From Clostridiales bacterium Firm_07 (GTDB lineage Bacteria > Bacillota > Clostridia > Oscillospirales > CAG-272): 64,000 nucleotides of DNA. The position numbers and the translations under genes were made by a program. The DNA is taken from positions 209,079-273,078 of the forward strand of contig LVAM01000010.1 in assembly GCA_001604005.1 (NCBI GenBank), read 5' to 3'. Shown piece by piece: positions 34,978 through 43,741 of this stretch. The notes beneath the pieces were generated by a model. It had not been told where the DNA came from and searched no databases. It saw only the letters and a list, made by a program, of their open reading frames with translations. Every line of letters starts with the position of its first letter. Positions within the stretch are counted from its first letter, which is position 1.

Positions 34978-37068
34978 TCAAAGGCGAAAGAGCAGATCGC
35001 CGTACGTGGCAAGCGGCCAGGCGTAGGATGCCGTCATCGTTTCCATTTTGTCCACCGAGGCGCGCAGTTTCGACATCAGCGGCAAAACCTTCTCCGCAAA
35101 CGCGGCGGCCTGTTCGCATACGTCTTTTTCGGCAAGCGCGGCATCGGTGGCGGCTTTCAGTTCTTCAAGCGCACGATATGCCTTACCGGTCTCGGTCGTC
35201 AGCGAGCGCAAAATCTCCTCTTCCGGCATCGTGTCGCCGTCATCGAGAACGTTTTTTATGCTCTCGATATTGCGCGCGAGATCCTTTTCATAGGAAAATA
35301 CCGCCGGCAAAATATCGCGGGACGCCATCTCGATCATCGTACCCGCTTCGATATGCACGATCTTGGCATAATGCTCAAAGAGGATCTCCTGACGCGACAG
35401 GATCTCGGTGCGGCTCATCACGCCTTGGCGCTCGAAGAGCGCGATATTCTTTTCCGCCGTAAACGTCCGATATGCCTCCACGGAGTTTTTCAGATTGGAA
35501 AGCCCGCGGCGTTTCGCTTCTTTTTCCCAGTCCGCGGCATACCCGTTGCCGTTGAAGACGATCCGTCGGTGCGCCGCAAAGGTTTCTTTAATGATCGCTT
35601 TGAGCGTGGCGTCGAAATCCTCCGCCTTTTCCAAACGATCGGAAAAATCGGCAAACACGTCGGCAACCGCCGTGTTGAGCACGACGTTGGGGAACGAAAC
35701 GTTCTGCGAGGAGCCGACCATACGGAACTCAAACTTATTGCCGGTGAAAGCAAAGGGAGAGGTACGGTTGCGGTCGGTGGTGTCTTTTGTAAACACCGGC
35801 ACCGAGGGAATGCCGAAATTCATTTTGGACGCGGCGCACCCTTGATACGTCTTCTCGTTGATGATCGCGTCGATCACCTCTTCCAGATCCTCGCCCGTAA
35901 AGACCGAAATAACGGCGGGCGGCGCTTCAAGACCGCCGAGTCGGCGGTCGTTGCCGGCGTGCGCCACCGAAAGACGGAGAAGATCCTGATAATCGTCTAC
36001 GGCGCGAAGCACCGCGGCAAGCATCAGCAGGAAAAGTTTGTTTTCCGCCGGCGTTTTGCCGGGTTTTAAGAGGTTTTTGCCCGTGTCTGTGCCGATCGAC
36101 CAGTTGTTATGTTTGCCGGAGCCGTTGACGCCCGCATAGGGCTTTTCGTGCAGCAGGCAAACAAGCCCGTGCCGCTCGGCGATCCGCTTCATATACGACA
36201 TAATGAGTAAGTTCTGATCGATCGAACGGTTGGCGGTGGTATAGATCGGCGCCAGTTCGTGCTGTGCCGGCGCGGTCTCGTTGTGTTTGGTCTTGGCGGG
36301 AATGCCGAGTTTCCAGAGTTCTGTATCGAGTTCCGCCATAAATTCGCCCACGCGCGTGGCAATGGGACCGAAATAATGATCTTCGAGTTCCTGCCCTTTG
36401 GGCGCGGGCGCGCCGAAGAGGGTGCAACCCGCAAAGATAAGGTCTTTGCGGCTGTCGTAGAGTTCTTTATCCACAAGGAAATATTCCTGTTCGATGCCGA
36501 TGGTGGTGGTGATGCGTTTCACTTCTTTGTCGCCGAGCAACCGCATCAACCGCACACCCTCACGGGAGAGGGCGTCCAGCGAGCGCAAAAGCGGCGTCTT
36601 GGTGTCAAGCGCCTCGCCCGTATAGGAACAAAACGCGGTGGGAATATACAGCGTGCCGTCTTTGACGAAAGCGTACGACGCGGGATCCCACGCGGTGTAA
36701 CCGCGCGCCTCAAAGGTGGCGCGAAGACCGCCCGACGGGAAAGACGATGCATCCGGCTCGCCTTTGATCAGTTCCTTGCCCGAAAACTCCATCACGACTT
36801 TGCCGCCCGGAACGGGGTCAATGAACGCCTCGTGTTTCTCGGCGGTGATATCGTTTAAGGGTTGGAACCAGTGCGTGTAGTGCGTGGCGCCCTTTTCGAT
36901 CGCCCACTCCTTCATCGCGTTCGCCACGGTGTCCGCAATGGCGGGATCGATCTCTTTGCCCTCCTCGATGGTGCGGGAGAGCGACTCGAAGACCTCCTGC
37001 GGCAGCCGGCGCCGCATAACTTCTTCATTGAAAACCATACTGCCGAAAAGATCCGGAATGTTTTTCAT
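34978..37068 (-). CDS. glnN: glutamine synthetase type III
   Basis: Makes glutamine from glutamate, ammonia and ATP; the GSIII form is a dodecamer of large (about 700 aa) chains. 696 aa. Landmarks: THYTHWFQPLNDITAEKHEAF near residue 60, GIEQEYFLVDKELYDSRKDL near 185, KTKHNETAPAQHELAP near 245 (active-site loop), GVNGSGKHNNWSIGTD near 315, and RTSPFAFTGNKFEFRMVGSSQ near 455. The N-terminal 30 codons in the track were dropped: the ATG at 37068 opens MKNIPDLFGSMVFNEEV like relatives. It has a consensus promoter and is a lone unit, so nitrogen assimilation is probably set by this promoter; no GlnR-type operator was recognised. Confidence 0.96.
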   Translation of the reverse strand: MKNIPDLFGSMVFNEEVMRRRLPQEVFESLSRTIEEGKEIDPAIADTVANAMKEWAIEKGATHYTHWFQPLNDITAEKHEAFIDPVPGGKVVMEFSGKELIKGEPDASSFPSGGLRATFEARGYTAWDPASYAFVKDGTLYIPTAFCSYTGEALDTKTPLLRSLDALSREGVRLMRLLGDKEVKRITTTIGIEQEYFLVDKELYDSRKDLIFAGCTLFGAPAPKGQELEDHYFGPIATRVGEFMAELDTELWKLGIPAKTKHNETAPAQHELAPIYTTANRSIDQNLLIMSYMKRIAERHGLVCLLHEKPYAGVNGSGKHNNWSIGTDTGKNLLKPGKTPAENKLFLLMLAAVLRAVDDYQDLLRLSVAHAGNDRRLGGLEAPPAVISVFTGEDLEEVIDAIINEKTYQGCAASKMNFGIPSVPVFTKDTTDRNRTSPFAFTGNKFEFRMVGSSQNVSFPNVVLNTAVADVFADFSDRLEKAEDFDATLKAIIKETFAAHRRIVFNGNGYAADWEKEAKRRGLSNLKNSVEAYRTFTAEKNIALFERQGVMSRTEILSRQEILFEHYAKIVHIEAGTMIEMASRDILPAVFSYEKDLARNIESIKNVLDDGDTMPEEEILRSLTTETGKAYRALEELKAATDAALAEKDVCEQAAAFAEKVLPLMSKLRASVDKMETMTASYAWPLATYGDLLFRL

Positions 37069-37119
37069 CTTTTGTCCGCCTTTCTTTGTCGCGCGTTTGT
37101 CTCTTACAATATATAATGA

Positions 37120-37148
37120 ATTATACCTTTCAAACGTGCATTTGTCAA
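37120..37148 (-). promoter_or_regulatory. sigma-A promoter of glnN
   Basis: On the minus strand consensus TTGACA, 17 bases, consensus TATAAT. Confidence 0.9.
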
Positions 37149-37156
37149 GAGGCAGC

Positions 37157-37187
37157 AAAAAAGACCCCCATACGGGGATCTTTTTTG
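37157..37187 (-). terminator. terminator of the small membrane protein gene
   Basis: AAAAAAGACCCC/GGGGATCTTTTTT hairpin with a five-base loop and one mismatch; its 5' edge lies 8 bases beyond the glnN -35 box. Confidence 0.8.
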
Positions 37188-37194
37188 ACCGAAA

Positions 37195-37467
37195 TTACTC
37201 GCCGATCGCGCGGAAGATCTGATGTTTGGTGATCATCGACACAAGATCGACGATCCAGATGACGAAACCGATGAAACCGATAAATCTCGCCGCGGGGATG
37301 AAAAAGCCGAACATCGTCAACACGAAAAGCAAACGAACAACGCCCGCCAGGGTGTTCTCTTTGAAGCGCGTAATGCAGCCGCACACAACCGATGTAGGCG
37401 GAATGATCGCAAGAATGAGGCTGACGATCCAGCTAAGACCGAAATAATCTTTTACCTTTTTTGCCAT
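37195..37467 (-). CDS. small two/three-helix membrane protein
   Basis: 90 aa. Opening KVKDYFGLSWIVSLILAIIPPTSVVCGCITRF with a double proline in the first hairpin, two further helices (about 43-60 and 62-80) and a short tail IFRAIGE. Similar tiny proteins recur across Clostridia with the same YFGLSWIVSLILAIIP-like start; none has a known function. AAAGGAG precedes the ATG at 37467, whereas the track's 122-codon version starts upstream of the promoter. It has its own promoter and terminator, so it is a real single-gene unit. Confidence 0.75.
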   Translation of the reverse strand: MAKKVKDYFGLSWIVSLILAIIPPTSVVCGCITRFKENTLAGVVRLLFVLTMFGFFIPAARFIGFIGFVIWIVDLVSMITKHQIFRAIGE

Positions 37468-37498
37468 CGTAAAATCTCCTTTATAATTTGATACTATT

Positions 37499-37527
37499 AT
37501 TATATCAAGCTCGCACACGTTTGTAAA
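37499..37527 (-). promoter_or_regulatory. promoter of small membrane protein gene
   Basis: On the minus strand TTTACA, 17 bases, TATAAT. Confidence 0.85.
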
Positions 37528-37569
37528 GCGATTTGCCGAATTTTTCCGAGATCTTTGCGACAAATATCG

Positions 37570-38979
37570 TTATTCTTCGCCCGATTGGTCGTTTTTCTCC
37601 GTATGTTCGCGCTTTTGCCGCGCTTCCGTTGCCACAAGGGCGGAAAGGGCAATGAGTGCCACGGCGTTGGGCAAAACCATCAAATAATTGCAGAAGTCGG
37701 TCAGTTCCCAAACGAGGTCGTTTTGGAAGAGCGAGCCGAGGAAAACAAAGCCGACCGCCAAGATCGTGTAGACGAGAACACCGCGTTTGCCGAAGAGATA
37801 CACGGCGTTGAGTTTGCCGAAAAAGTTCCAACTGAGAATGGTGGAGAACGCGAAGAAGAAGAGACAGATCGCCACAAACGCGTTGCCGAACCCTTCCCCG
37901 AAGAGTTGTCCGAACGCCAGTTGCGCCATATTGGTCTTGCCCACGCCCGCCGCCGAGCCGCCCGCAAGAACGCCGTTGCCCGCATAGAGTGTGGAGATGA
38001 CGACGAGAGCGGTCATCGTCAGCACGATGAAGGTGTCGATGAAAACGCCGATCATCGCCGCCACGCCTTGATCGTGGGGGCGTTTCACGTTTGCCATCGC
38101 GTGTGCGTGGGGCGTGGAGCCCATACCCGCCTCGTTGGAAAAGAGGCCGCGCTTTGCGCCCTGACTGATGGCGATCTTAAATGCCGTGCCGATGCCGCCG
38201 CCGAGTATCGCTTTCGGGTTAAAGGCATAGCGGAAAATAAGACCGAACGTTTCGGGCAGATAGCGGATACGCCAGCAGATGATGACGAGGCCGCCGACGA
38301 GATAGAGGATCGCCATAAGGGGCACGATCTTTTCGGTGACCGAGGCAAGGCGCGAAACGCCGCCGAGACACACCAACGCCGTCAGCGCCGCCACAACGAG
38401 CCCGATGACCCAGGTGGGAATGCCGAAAGCGTGGTTGAAAGTTTCGCCGATCGAGTTGGATTGCACCATCGCCCCCGCAAAGCCGAGCGCGATGATGGCG
38501 GCGACGGCGAAAAATCCGGCAAGAAACTTACCGAAATTGCCGCGAAAAGCGGTGCGAATGTAGTAAACGGGACCGCCCTCGACGGTTCCGTCCTCGCCCT
38601 TGACGCGCGTTTTCTGCGCCAGCACCGCCTCGGAATAAATGGTCGCCATACCGAAGAACGCGATCACCCACATCCAAAAGATGGCGCCGGGACCGCCGAT
38701 GAGAATGGCGCCGCAGGCGCCCACGATGTTGCCCGTGCCGACCTGCGCCGCAATGGCGGTGGCAAGAGCTTGGAAAGAGCTGAGCCCTCCCGATTTCTGT
38801 TTGCCGCCCCGCAATTTTACGTTGCCGAACACGCGGCGCATACCCTCGCCGAAGCAACGCACCTGCACAAAGCGCGTGCGCACACTGTAAAAGATGCCCA
38901 CGCCGATCAGCAGTACGACCAAAATATAGTCGGAAAGATAGGCGTTGAGCGTTTGAACGATTTTCAGTACGGTATCCAT
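37570..38979 (-). CDS. sodium:alanine/glycine symporter (AGCS family)
   Basis: 469 aa sodium-coupled amino-acid transporter of about ten to eleven membrane segments. AGCS hallmarks: GLSSFQALATAIAAQVGTGNIVG near residue 78, GGPGAIFWMWVIAFFGMATIYSEAVLAQ near 105, the repeated GGPVYYI, and the NEAGMGSTPHAHA motif near 275. GAGGAGAGG precedes the ATG at 38979; the track's 69 upstream codons cover the riboswitch. A glycine riboswitch and a rho-independent hairpin lie directly upstream on the transcript, so the transported solute is likely glycine or alanine and expression responds to glycine. Single-gene unit. Confidence 0.95.
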   Translation of the reverse strand: MDTVLKIVQTLNAYLSDYILVVLLIGVGIFYSVRTRFVQVRCFGEGMRRVFGNVKLRGGKQKSGGLSSFQALATAIAAQVGTGNIVGACGAILIGGPGAIFWMWVIAFFGMATIYSEAVLAQKTRVKGEDGTVEGGPVYYIRTAFRGNFGKFLAGFFAVAAIIALGFAGAMVQSNSIGETFNHAFGIPTWVIGLVVAALTALVCLGGVSRLASVTEKIVPLMAILYLVGGLVIICWRIRYLPETFGLIFRYAFNPKAILGGGIGTAFKIAISQGAKRGLFSNEAGMGSTPHAHAMANVKRPHDQGVAAMIGVFIDTFIVLTMTALVVISTLYAGNGVLAGGSAAGVGKTNMAQLAFGQLFGEGFGNAFVAICLFFFAFSTILSWNFFGKLNAVYLFGKRGVLVYTILAVGFVFLGSLFQNDLVWELTDFCNYLMVLPNAVALIALSALVATEARQKREHTEKNDQSGEE

Positions 38980-38992
38980 AGTCCTCTCCTCA

Positions 38993-39020
38993 TAAAAATA
39001 AGACTGCCGCGCGGCAGCCC
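38993..39020 (-). terminator. riboswitch expression-platform terminator
   Basis: On the minus strand GGGCTGCCGC/GCGGCAGTC stem followed by TTATTTTT, between the glycine aptamer and the symporter start. A second palindrome (CAGAAAAACAAACG and complement, 39034-39060) lies between aptamer and terminator. Confidence 0.75.
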
Positions 39021-39056
39021 CGAAAAATCCCGACAGAAAAGCAAACGTTTGTTTTT

Positions 39057-39131
39057 CTGCTCTGTCCTTTGGCCTGAGAGATTCGGCTTGCGCCTTGCAC
39101 CTTCGGCACTCCGTAGAGATTCTCCAGAGCG
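39057..39131 (-). ncRNA. glycine riboswitch aptamer
   Basis: Minus-strand reading gives GCTCTGGAGA, then GCCGAAGGTGCAAG, then CTCTCAGGCCAAAGGACAGAGC, which are the conserved blocks of a glycine aptamer in order; P1 is GCTCTG with CAGAGC. One aptamer is seen, with a short stem (TTTCGG/CCGAAA) just upstream where a tandem partner would lie. Glycine binding would change terminator formation in front of the AGCS symporter. Confidence 0.92.
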
Positions 39132-39176
39132 TCCTCCGCTTTCGGTCTTCCCGAAAGTTTCCGCGGAAACAAGGTG

Positions 39177-39205
39177 ATTGTAGCACACGAAAAACGCCTT
39201 GTCAA
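39177..39205 (-). promoter_or_regulatory. promoter of riboswitch-symporter unit
   Basis: On the minus strand TTGACA, 17 bases, TACAAT, about 45 bases before the aptamer. Confidence 0.85.
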
Positions 39206-39234
39206 GAGCCTTTTGACATTTTTGTCGAAATCCG

Positions 39235-39270
39235 CGAAAAAGACCGTCGGAAAACCGACGGTCTTTTTCG
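39235..39270 (-). terminator. terminator of yhaO-yhaN operon
   Basis: CGAAAAAGACCGTCGG/CCGACGGTCTTTTTCG with AAAA loop; a 16-bp perfect stem. Confidence 0.9.
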
Positions 39271-39281
39271 CAAAGCGGCAA

Positions 39282-41564
39282 TCACAAGGCGGCAAGCGGA
39301 TCGCCAAGCGCGATAAATTCCGCGCCGTTCTCGCCGAGCATTCGCCGCTCGCGCGTGTGGCAAGTAAAGAGCAGTACCTGCCCGCCCCCTTCCGCATAAC
39401 GGGAGATCACGCCGAGCAGCGAGCGCGCACGCTCGTCATCCAGACGGGAAAACGCTTCGTCGAAAAGGAGCGGCAGTTTTTCTTCCGACAACGTGGCAAG
39501 GAGCGCAAGGCGCAAAGAAAGATACGCCGCGTCGCGGCAGCCCGCGCTGAAATGCGCGATGGGCAGGCATTTTCCGTCCACCGAAAGCGAAATCGAAAAA
39601 TCGTCGCCGAGCACCAATTCCTCGTATTTTCCGTTCGTCAGCGCGGTAAAAATGCGCGCGGCGTCCTCACGCAGCCGCGGCGTCACCCCCTTGCGCAGTT
39701 CCGCGCTCGCTTCGCCGAGCGCTTCCCGCGCCATCGTCACGGCGTCGAGTTTCGCGCGCGCCGCCGCAAGCTCTTTGCCCACGCGCTCGGATTCCGCAAG
39801 AATGGCACCGAGATCGTGCGCCGTGGCACCGAGCGCCGCTTCGGTCGAGCGCGCGGTTTCCAGTTCCCGCTCGATCGCCGAAAGCGCCTCGCGCAAGATG
39901 CTTTCCTTTTCTTTCAACATCTCCGCGCTTTCGTTGCACCGCGGCAACTCGGCAAGGCGTTGCCGGAGCGCCGCTTCGTCCTCGTGCCCGATCTGACCGA
40001 CAAGCGCCTCGCGCTTGCTTTTTGCTTTTTCAAAGGAAAGATTTGCCGCGTCTCGCGCCGCCATCGCGTCCCTGCGGTGAAGAAGAATCTCCCGCAAACG
40101 TCTCTCGGCATCGTCCGCGTCCTTTGCCGCGCTCTCGCCCGCACCTTCCAAAAACGCGTTGAGCGCCGAGAACGCCTCTTCCTCTTCCAGCCGCGCCGCA
40201 TCCAGTTCGTTTTCCACGAAAGCGAGCCGCGCGTCGGTTTCGTTTTTGGAAGTCTCCTCCCGCACGCATTGTTCAAGATGCGTGCGGAGCATCGCCGCGT
40301 TTTCCACGCCGAGCGCACCGAACTTCTTTTTCTCCGCGCGCGTGACGCCCGCGAAAAACGCAAAGGAAACGACAGCCGCAAGGACACACGCGCCGCCCGC
40401 CGCAAAAAAGGCGGGAATGCTCAAGACAAAGCCGACCGCACACGCCGCAAGCGCCGCCAACGACAAAATCAGCGAGAGGAAAAGAAACGCTTTGCCTTTT
40501 TTGCGTTCTTTTCCGAGAGCGGCAAGCAGTGCCTTGGCACCGCCCTTTTCGCGGATCAGCGCCGCACCCGCGATCAGTTTTTCATCGTAAGAAACGCCTT
40601 TCAATTGCGCGCGCTCGGGGGTAAAGATCGCCGTTTGGCGTTTTGCCGTTTCGATTTTTTGGACCAGTGCGGCGGCACGCTGCAATTCTTCTTCCGCGGG
40701 AAATTTGTCAACGGTCGCTTTTTCAAATTCCAACACCCGTTCCGCCTCGCGCTCCTCGCGCTCGGCGCGGTGGCAATCGTCAAAAAGTGCCAGAACGCTA
40801 TCGATTTTCCGCGATTCCGCAAGCAGCGTCACATCACGAAGGAGCGCCTTTTTCTCCTCCGCTTTTTGCGACAGCCGAAACGCCGCCGCGCGCGCGTCCG
40901 CCAACGCCGCCGCTTCGCGGCGCGCCGTCTCCGCCTCGGCGTCAAGCCGTGCGCTCTCTCTTTCCAGCGTCGGGATCCCGCCGCCGTTTCCGCGCAGGTG
41001 CATCAGTTCGCGCCGGGCTTCGTCCAGTTTCTTCTCCGCCGCCTCGGCGTGGAGCGTGGATTCCCCGGAAAAGAGCATCGCACCCACCGCCTCGTGCACG
41101 CCCGCCGCGCTGACGCGCTCGGCTTCCGATTGCGCCAGACATAAACTGCTGTCATACAGTTGTTCCGGAAGCCCGAGAAAATATTCTCCCGCCGATTTGC
41201 CGCCGAGTGAGATCACTTCTCCCACCGTCAGACTGAAAACCTCGCTCTCCTCCGAGAGCGTGGGGTGCGCTTCGCTCCCGCGCATCGTCGTCGCGCGGGT
41301 AACGCGGAAGGTTTCGCCGCCGAAAGCGAGCGTCAGTCTCCCCGCGGCACGCTTGCCGCGCCAGGAAAGGCGTTTGATCCACTCGTCGCCGCCCTGCGCC
41401 GCCCCGCGGCGCGGAAAACCATAGAACATATAGCGAATAAAGGCAAGCAACGTGCTTTTTCCCGCCTCGTTTTTACCCTCGAAAACGTTGATGCCGCGCG
41501 AGAGGTCCACCGAGAGATTCTTGAGATTGCCAAACTCCTCGATATATAAATTTTTCAAGATCAT
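39282..41564 (-). CDS. YhaN/SbcC-like SMC-type ATPase
   Basis: 760 aa. N-terminal ATP head: MILKNLYIEEFGNLKNLSVDLSRG, Walker A VFEGKNEAGKSTLLAFIRYMFYG near residue 28; the C-terminal head has the signature FSAGCRDAAYLSLRLALLATL near 668 and Walker B PLLFDEAFSRLDDERAR near 700. Between them are two long coiled-coil stretches with a hydrophobic pair of helices (about residues 365-415), which is characteristic of YhaN rather than SbcC. It starts only four bases after the YhaO-like gene and is almost certainly its ATPase partner, comparable to Rad50 with Mre11, in repair of DNA ends. Length fits the shorter YhaN-type proteins. Confidence 0.85.
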   Translation of the reverse strand: MILKNLYIEEFGNLKNLSVDLSRGINVFEGKNEAGKSTLLAFIRYMFYGFPRRGAAQGGDEWIKRLSWRGKRAAGRLTLAFGGETFRVTRATTMRGSEAHPTLSEESEVFSLTVGEVISLGGKSAGEYFLGLPEQLYDSSLCLAQSEAERVSAAGVHEAVGAMLFSGESTLHAEAAEKKLDEARRELMHLRGNGGGIPTLERESARLDAEAETARREAAALADARAAAFRLSQKAEEKKALLRDVTLLAESRKIDSVLALFDDCHRAEREEREAERVLEFEKATVDKFPAEEELQRAAALVQKIETAKRQTAIFTPERAQLKGVSYDEKLIAGAALIREKGGAKALLAALGKERKKGKAFLFLSLILSLAALAACAVGFVLSIPAFFAAGGACVLAAVVSFAFFAGVTRAEKKKFGALGVENAAMLRTHLEQCVREETSKNETDARLAFVENELDAARLEEEEAFSALNAFLEGAGESAAKDADDAERRLREILLHRRDAMAARDAANLSFEKAKSKREALVGQIGHEDEAALRQRLAELPRCNESAEMLKEKESILREALSAIERELETARSTEAALGATAHDLGAILAESERVGKELAAARAKLDAVTMAREALGEASAELRKGVTPRLREDAARIFTALTNGKYEELVLGDDFSISLSVDGKCLPIAHFSAGCRDAAYLSLRLALLATLSEEKLPLLFDEAFSRLDDERARSLLGVISRYAEGGGQVLLFTCHTRERRMLGENGAEFIALGDPLAAL

Positions 41565-41567
41565 CGC

Positions 41568-42677
41568 TCACACCTCCTTGCCCGACAGCGCGGCAAAACC
41601 GACGCGCAGCGCCGCCGCGGCGACAAGACGCGTCTTTTCATCGGGAGAGGAAAGACGCGGAAGCATCGCGCGATAAAAAGCGCCCCGCAGCGTGGGGTCT
41701 TTTTCCAGATACGCCGCGTCGAAAAGCGGCATCGTTTCGTCCGCAACTTCAAAGAGCGCGAAACGCGCGCCCGCCGAAAGGAGCGCGGCGGGCTCCGCCT
41801 TGCAGGAAAGCCCTACGTTGCCGTCAAGAACGAGGCGCACCGCCGTTTCGGGCGGAAACGTGCAACTTTCCGACCACCCCGAAACGCGGCGGCGGATCTC
41901 CTCGCCCGTCATCGCGCCCGTGCAATCGAGGCGCACGATCTCAAAGCGGTCGCTTTCGGTTTCAAGCGGCGTGATGCCGAGATGGCTGCCTTCGATCTCG
42001 ATCAGCAACGCTTGTCCCGCGCCGACCTCGTCAAATCCTCTGCCCGCGAAAAATCCGCTGTAAGCCGTCATCGTTTTGCCGTATTTTCTCGGCGGCAACC
42101 TCTTGTGAATGTGTCCCAGCGCGGCGTAGGCATAGCCTGACACTTCAAGCTGTCCCGAAGTGAGCGGCGCGTACGGCGAGAGGGGAGAGGTGACGTCGGC
42201 GTGCGCCAGGAGCACCGAAACGCGATTTTGCGGCAACTCCTCGGCTCTGCCGATGTCGGGGGACGACGCGAGATTTTCCCCTGTGAAAGCATAGCCGAAA
42301 ACCGTGAGCCCCAGCGCGGGAAAATCAAAAGAGGAAAGCGAGGACGCGGCAAAAACGAAGACGTTTGACGGAAGTTTCGCCCTGTCCCAAATCCCGCCCG
42401 CGCGGCGATAATCGTGATTGCCCGGCGCGATCACCACCGGCACGGGCAAATCGCCGAGCATCGAAAAAAAGCGTTCCGCCACGGCGGCGTCGGGCTCCGG
42501 CGTGTCGAAGACGTCCCCCGCAAGGAGAACAATCCCCGCGCCGCGCGAGAGCGCCTCGTCAAAAAGACGCGAGAGGGCGGTAAACTGCCGCTCGCGACGG
42601 CGCGCGGCTTCGATTTTGGAAAAAGCGGCAAACGGACTGCCAAGATGCAGATCCCCCGCGTGTAAAAAACGAAGCAT
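41568..42677 (-). CDS. YhaO/SbcD/Mre11-like metallophosphoesterase nuclease
   Basis: 369 aa. Opening MLRFLHAGDLHLGSPFAA with the first metal ligands, then LLAGDVFDTPEPD near residue 50, APGNHDYRRAGG near 85, SVLLAHADVTSP near 155, and ALGHIHKRLPPR near 185, the complete phosphodiesterase set of Mre11 nucleases. A C-terminal 150 residues without motif probably caps DNA or binds YhaN. AAAGGAGG precedes the ATG 42677. It is first in a two-gene operon with the ATPase, driven by a clear promoter and ended by a strong terminator. Confidence 0.88.
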   Translation of the reverse strand: MLRFLHAGDLHLGSPFAAFSKIEAARRRERQFTALSRLFDEALSRGAGIVLLAGDVFDTPEPDAAVAERFFSMLGDLPVPVVIAPGNHDYRRAGGIWDRAKLPSNVFVFAASSLSSFDFPALGLTVFGYAFTGENLASSPDIGRAEELPQNRVSVLLAHADVTSPLSPYAPLTSGQLEVSGYAYAALGHIHKRLPPRKYGKTMTAYSGFFAGRGFDEVGAGQALLIEIEGSHLGITPLETESDRFEIVRLDCTGAMTGEEIRRRVSGWSESCTFPPETAVRLVLDGNVGLSCKAEPAALLSAGARFALFEVADETMPLFDAAYLEKDPTLRGAFYRAMLPRLSSPDEKTRLVAAAALRVGFAALSGKEV

Positions 42678-42701
42678 AAAGACCTCCTTTTGCTTTATTT
42701 G

Positions 42702-42730
42702 AGTATACCATATTTTTCCCCCGCGTGCAA
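42702..42730 (-). promoter_or_regulatory. promoter of yhaO-yhaN operon
   Basis: On the minus strand TTGCAC, 17 bases, TATACT. Confidence 0.78.
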
Positions 42731-42758
42731 GCGCCTTAATCACGCCGCGATAATTTTC

Positions 42759-42787
42759 TTGACTTTTCCCCCCGCGCGTGGTATACT
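42759..42787 (+). promoter_or_regulatory. promoter of DUF445-glyA-fusion-PHP unit
   Basis: TTGACT, 17 bases, TATACT; divergent from the yhaO promoter. All four genes downstream have gaps below 55 bases and no intervening hairpin. Confidence 0.82.
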
Positions 42788-42831
42788 GCTATTGTTATTA
42801 TTCAATGCAATACTTACACGGAGGGCAAGCA

Positions 42832-43716
42832 ATGGAGTTTTTGGAAACGATGCGCTGGCTGATCATTCCCTTGATGAGCGCCGTGATCGGCGTTTTTACC
42901 AACTACATCGCCGTGAAAATGCTGTTTCGCCCCTATCGGGCAAAATATATCGGCAAATTGCGAATTCCGTTCACACCCGGCATTATGCCGCGCCGCCAAA
43001 GCGCCCTTGCCAAGGGTTTGGGGCAAATGGTCAGCAACTCGCTGGTACGGGAAGAGGACCTCAAACACGCCCTATCCTCGGAAGAAATGTCGCACACGGT
43101 GGCGCGCGCCATTCTCGCCTTCCCCTCGATCCGCGTTTCGGCCGAAACCTGTTTTGAGGACGGATATGAGGCAAAACGCGATAAAGTGCTCGATTTTCTT
43201 GCCGACCGCATTCTTGCCGCCATCGTGGCGATGAACGTCGGCGACGTGATCGCCGCCGAAGCGAAAAACGCGGTCAGCGGTTTTACCGCGCGCAACCCAC
43301 TGCTCTCTATGTTCGTCAACGACGCGATGATCACGGGATTGACCGCGCCCATCGGTGAAAAAGTGACCGCTTTTCTCGAAGGCGACGGAAAAGAAAAACT
43401 GCGCGCCGCGCTTGCCGAAGAGGTGAAGAAAATCGACGATAAGCCGATCGCGGAACTGCTTCGTGACAAGGACGAGGCGGAAAGAGTGCTTGTGGGGCTT
43501 TACCGCCGATTGGTCGACAAATACGCGGGCGCCATCGCCGCGCAGTTCCACATCGCCGAGATCGTGGAAAAGAAGATCAACGCGATGCCGCCGCAGGATC
43601 TCGAAGCGCTGGTGCTTTCGGTTATGAAAAAGGAACTCAACGCCGTCATTTGGCTCGGCGGCGTGATCGGTTTGATTTTAGGTCTTGTCAGCCTCTTCAT
43701 CAATCGCGGCTTTTAA
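42832..43716 (+). CDS. DUF445 membrane protein (YheB-like)
   Basis: 294 aa, DUF445 family. An N-terminal helix (residues 8-25, ending TNYIAVKMLFRPYR) with the family's NYIAVKMLFRP signature, then PFTPGIMPRRQSALAKGLG, a long amphipathic helical body, and one C-terminal membrane helix (VIWLGGVIGLILGLVSLF). This double-anchor layout is typical; some bacilli need YheB-like proteins for membrane or sporulation processes, but no activity is known. GGAGG precedes the ATG 42832. First gene of the operon with glyA 25 bases on. Confidence 0.85.
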   Translation: MEFLETMRWLIIPLMSAVIGVFTNYIAVKMLFRPYRAKYIGKLRIPFTPGIMPRRQSALAKGLGQMVSNSLVREEDLKHALSSEEMSHTVARAILAFPSIRVSAETCFEDGYEAKRDKVLDFLADRILAAIVAMNVGDVIAAEAKNAVSGFTARNPLLSMFVNDAMITGLTAPIGEKVTAFLEGDGKEKLRAALAEEVKKIDDKPIAELLRDKDEAERVLVGLYRRLVDKYAGAIAAQFHIAEIVEKKINAMPPQDLEALVLSVMKKELNAVIWLGGVIGLILGLVSLFINRGF

Positions 43717-43741
43717 GAATTTCAGAAAGTGAGAAAAGAAT

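Noticed and set aside
37555-41144. 540 aa and 656 aa plus-strand ORFs
   Set aside because: Antisense to the AGCS symporter, glycine riboswitch and YhaN genes; charged low-complexity products.
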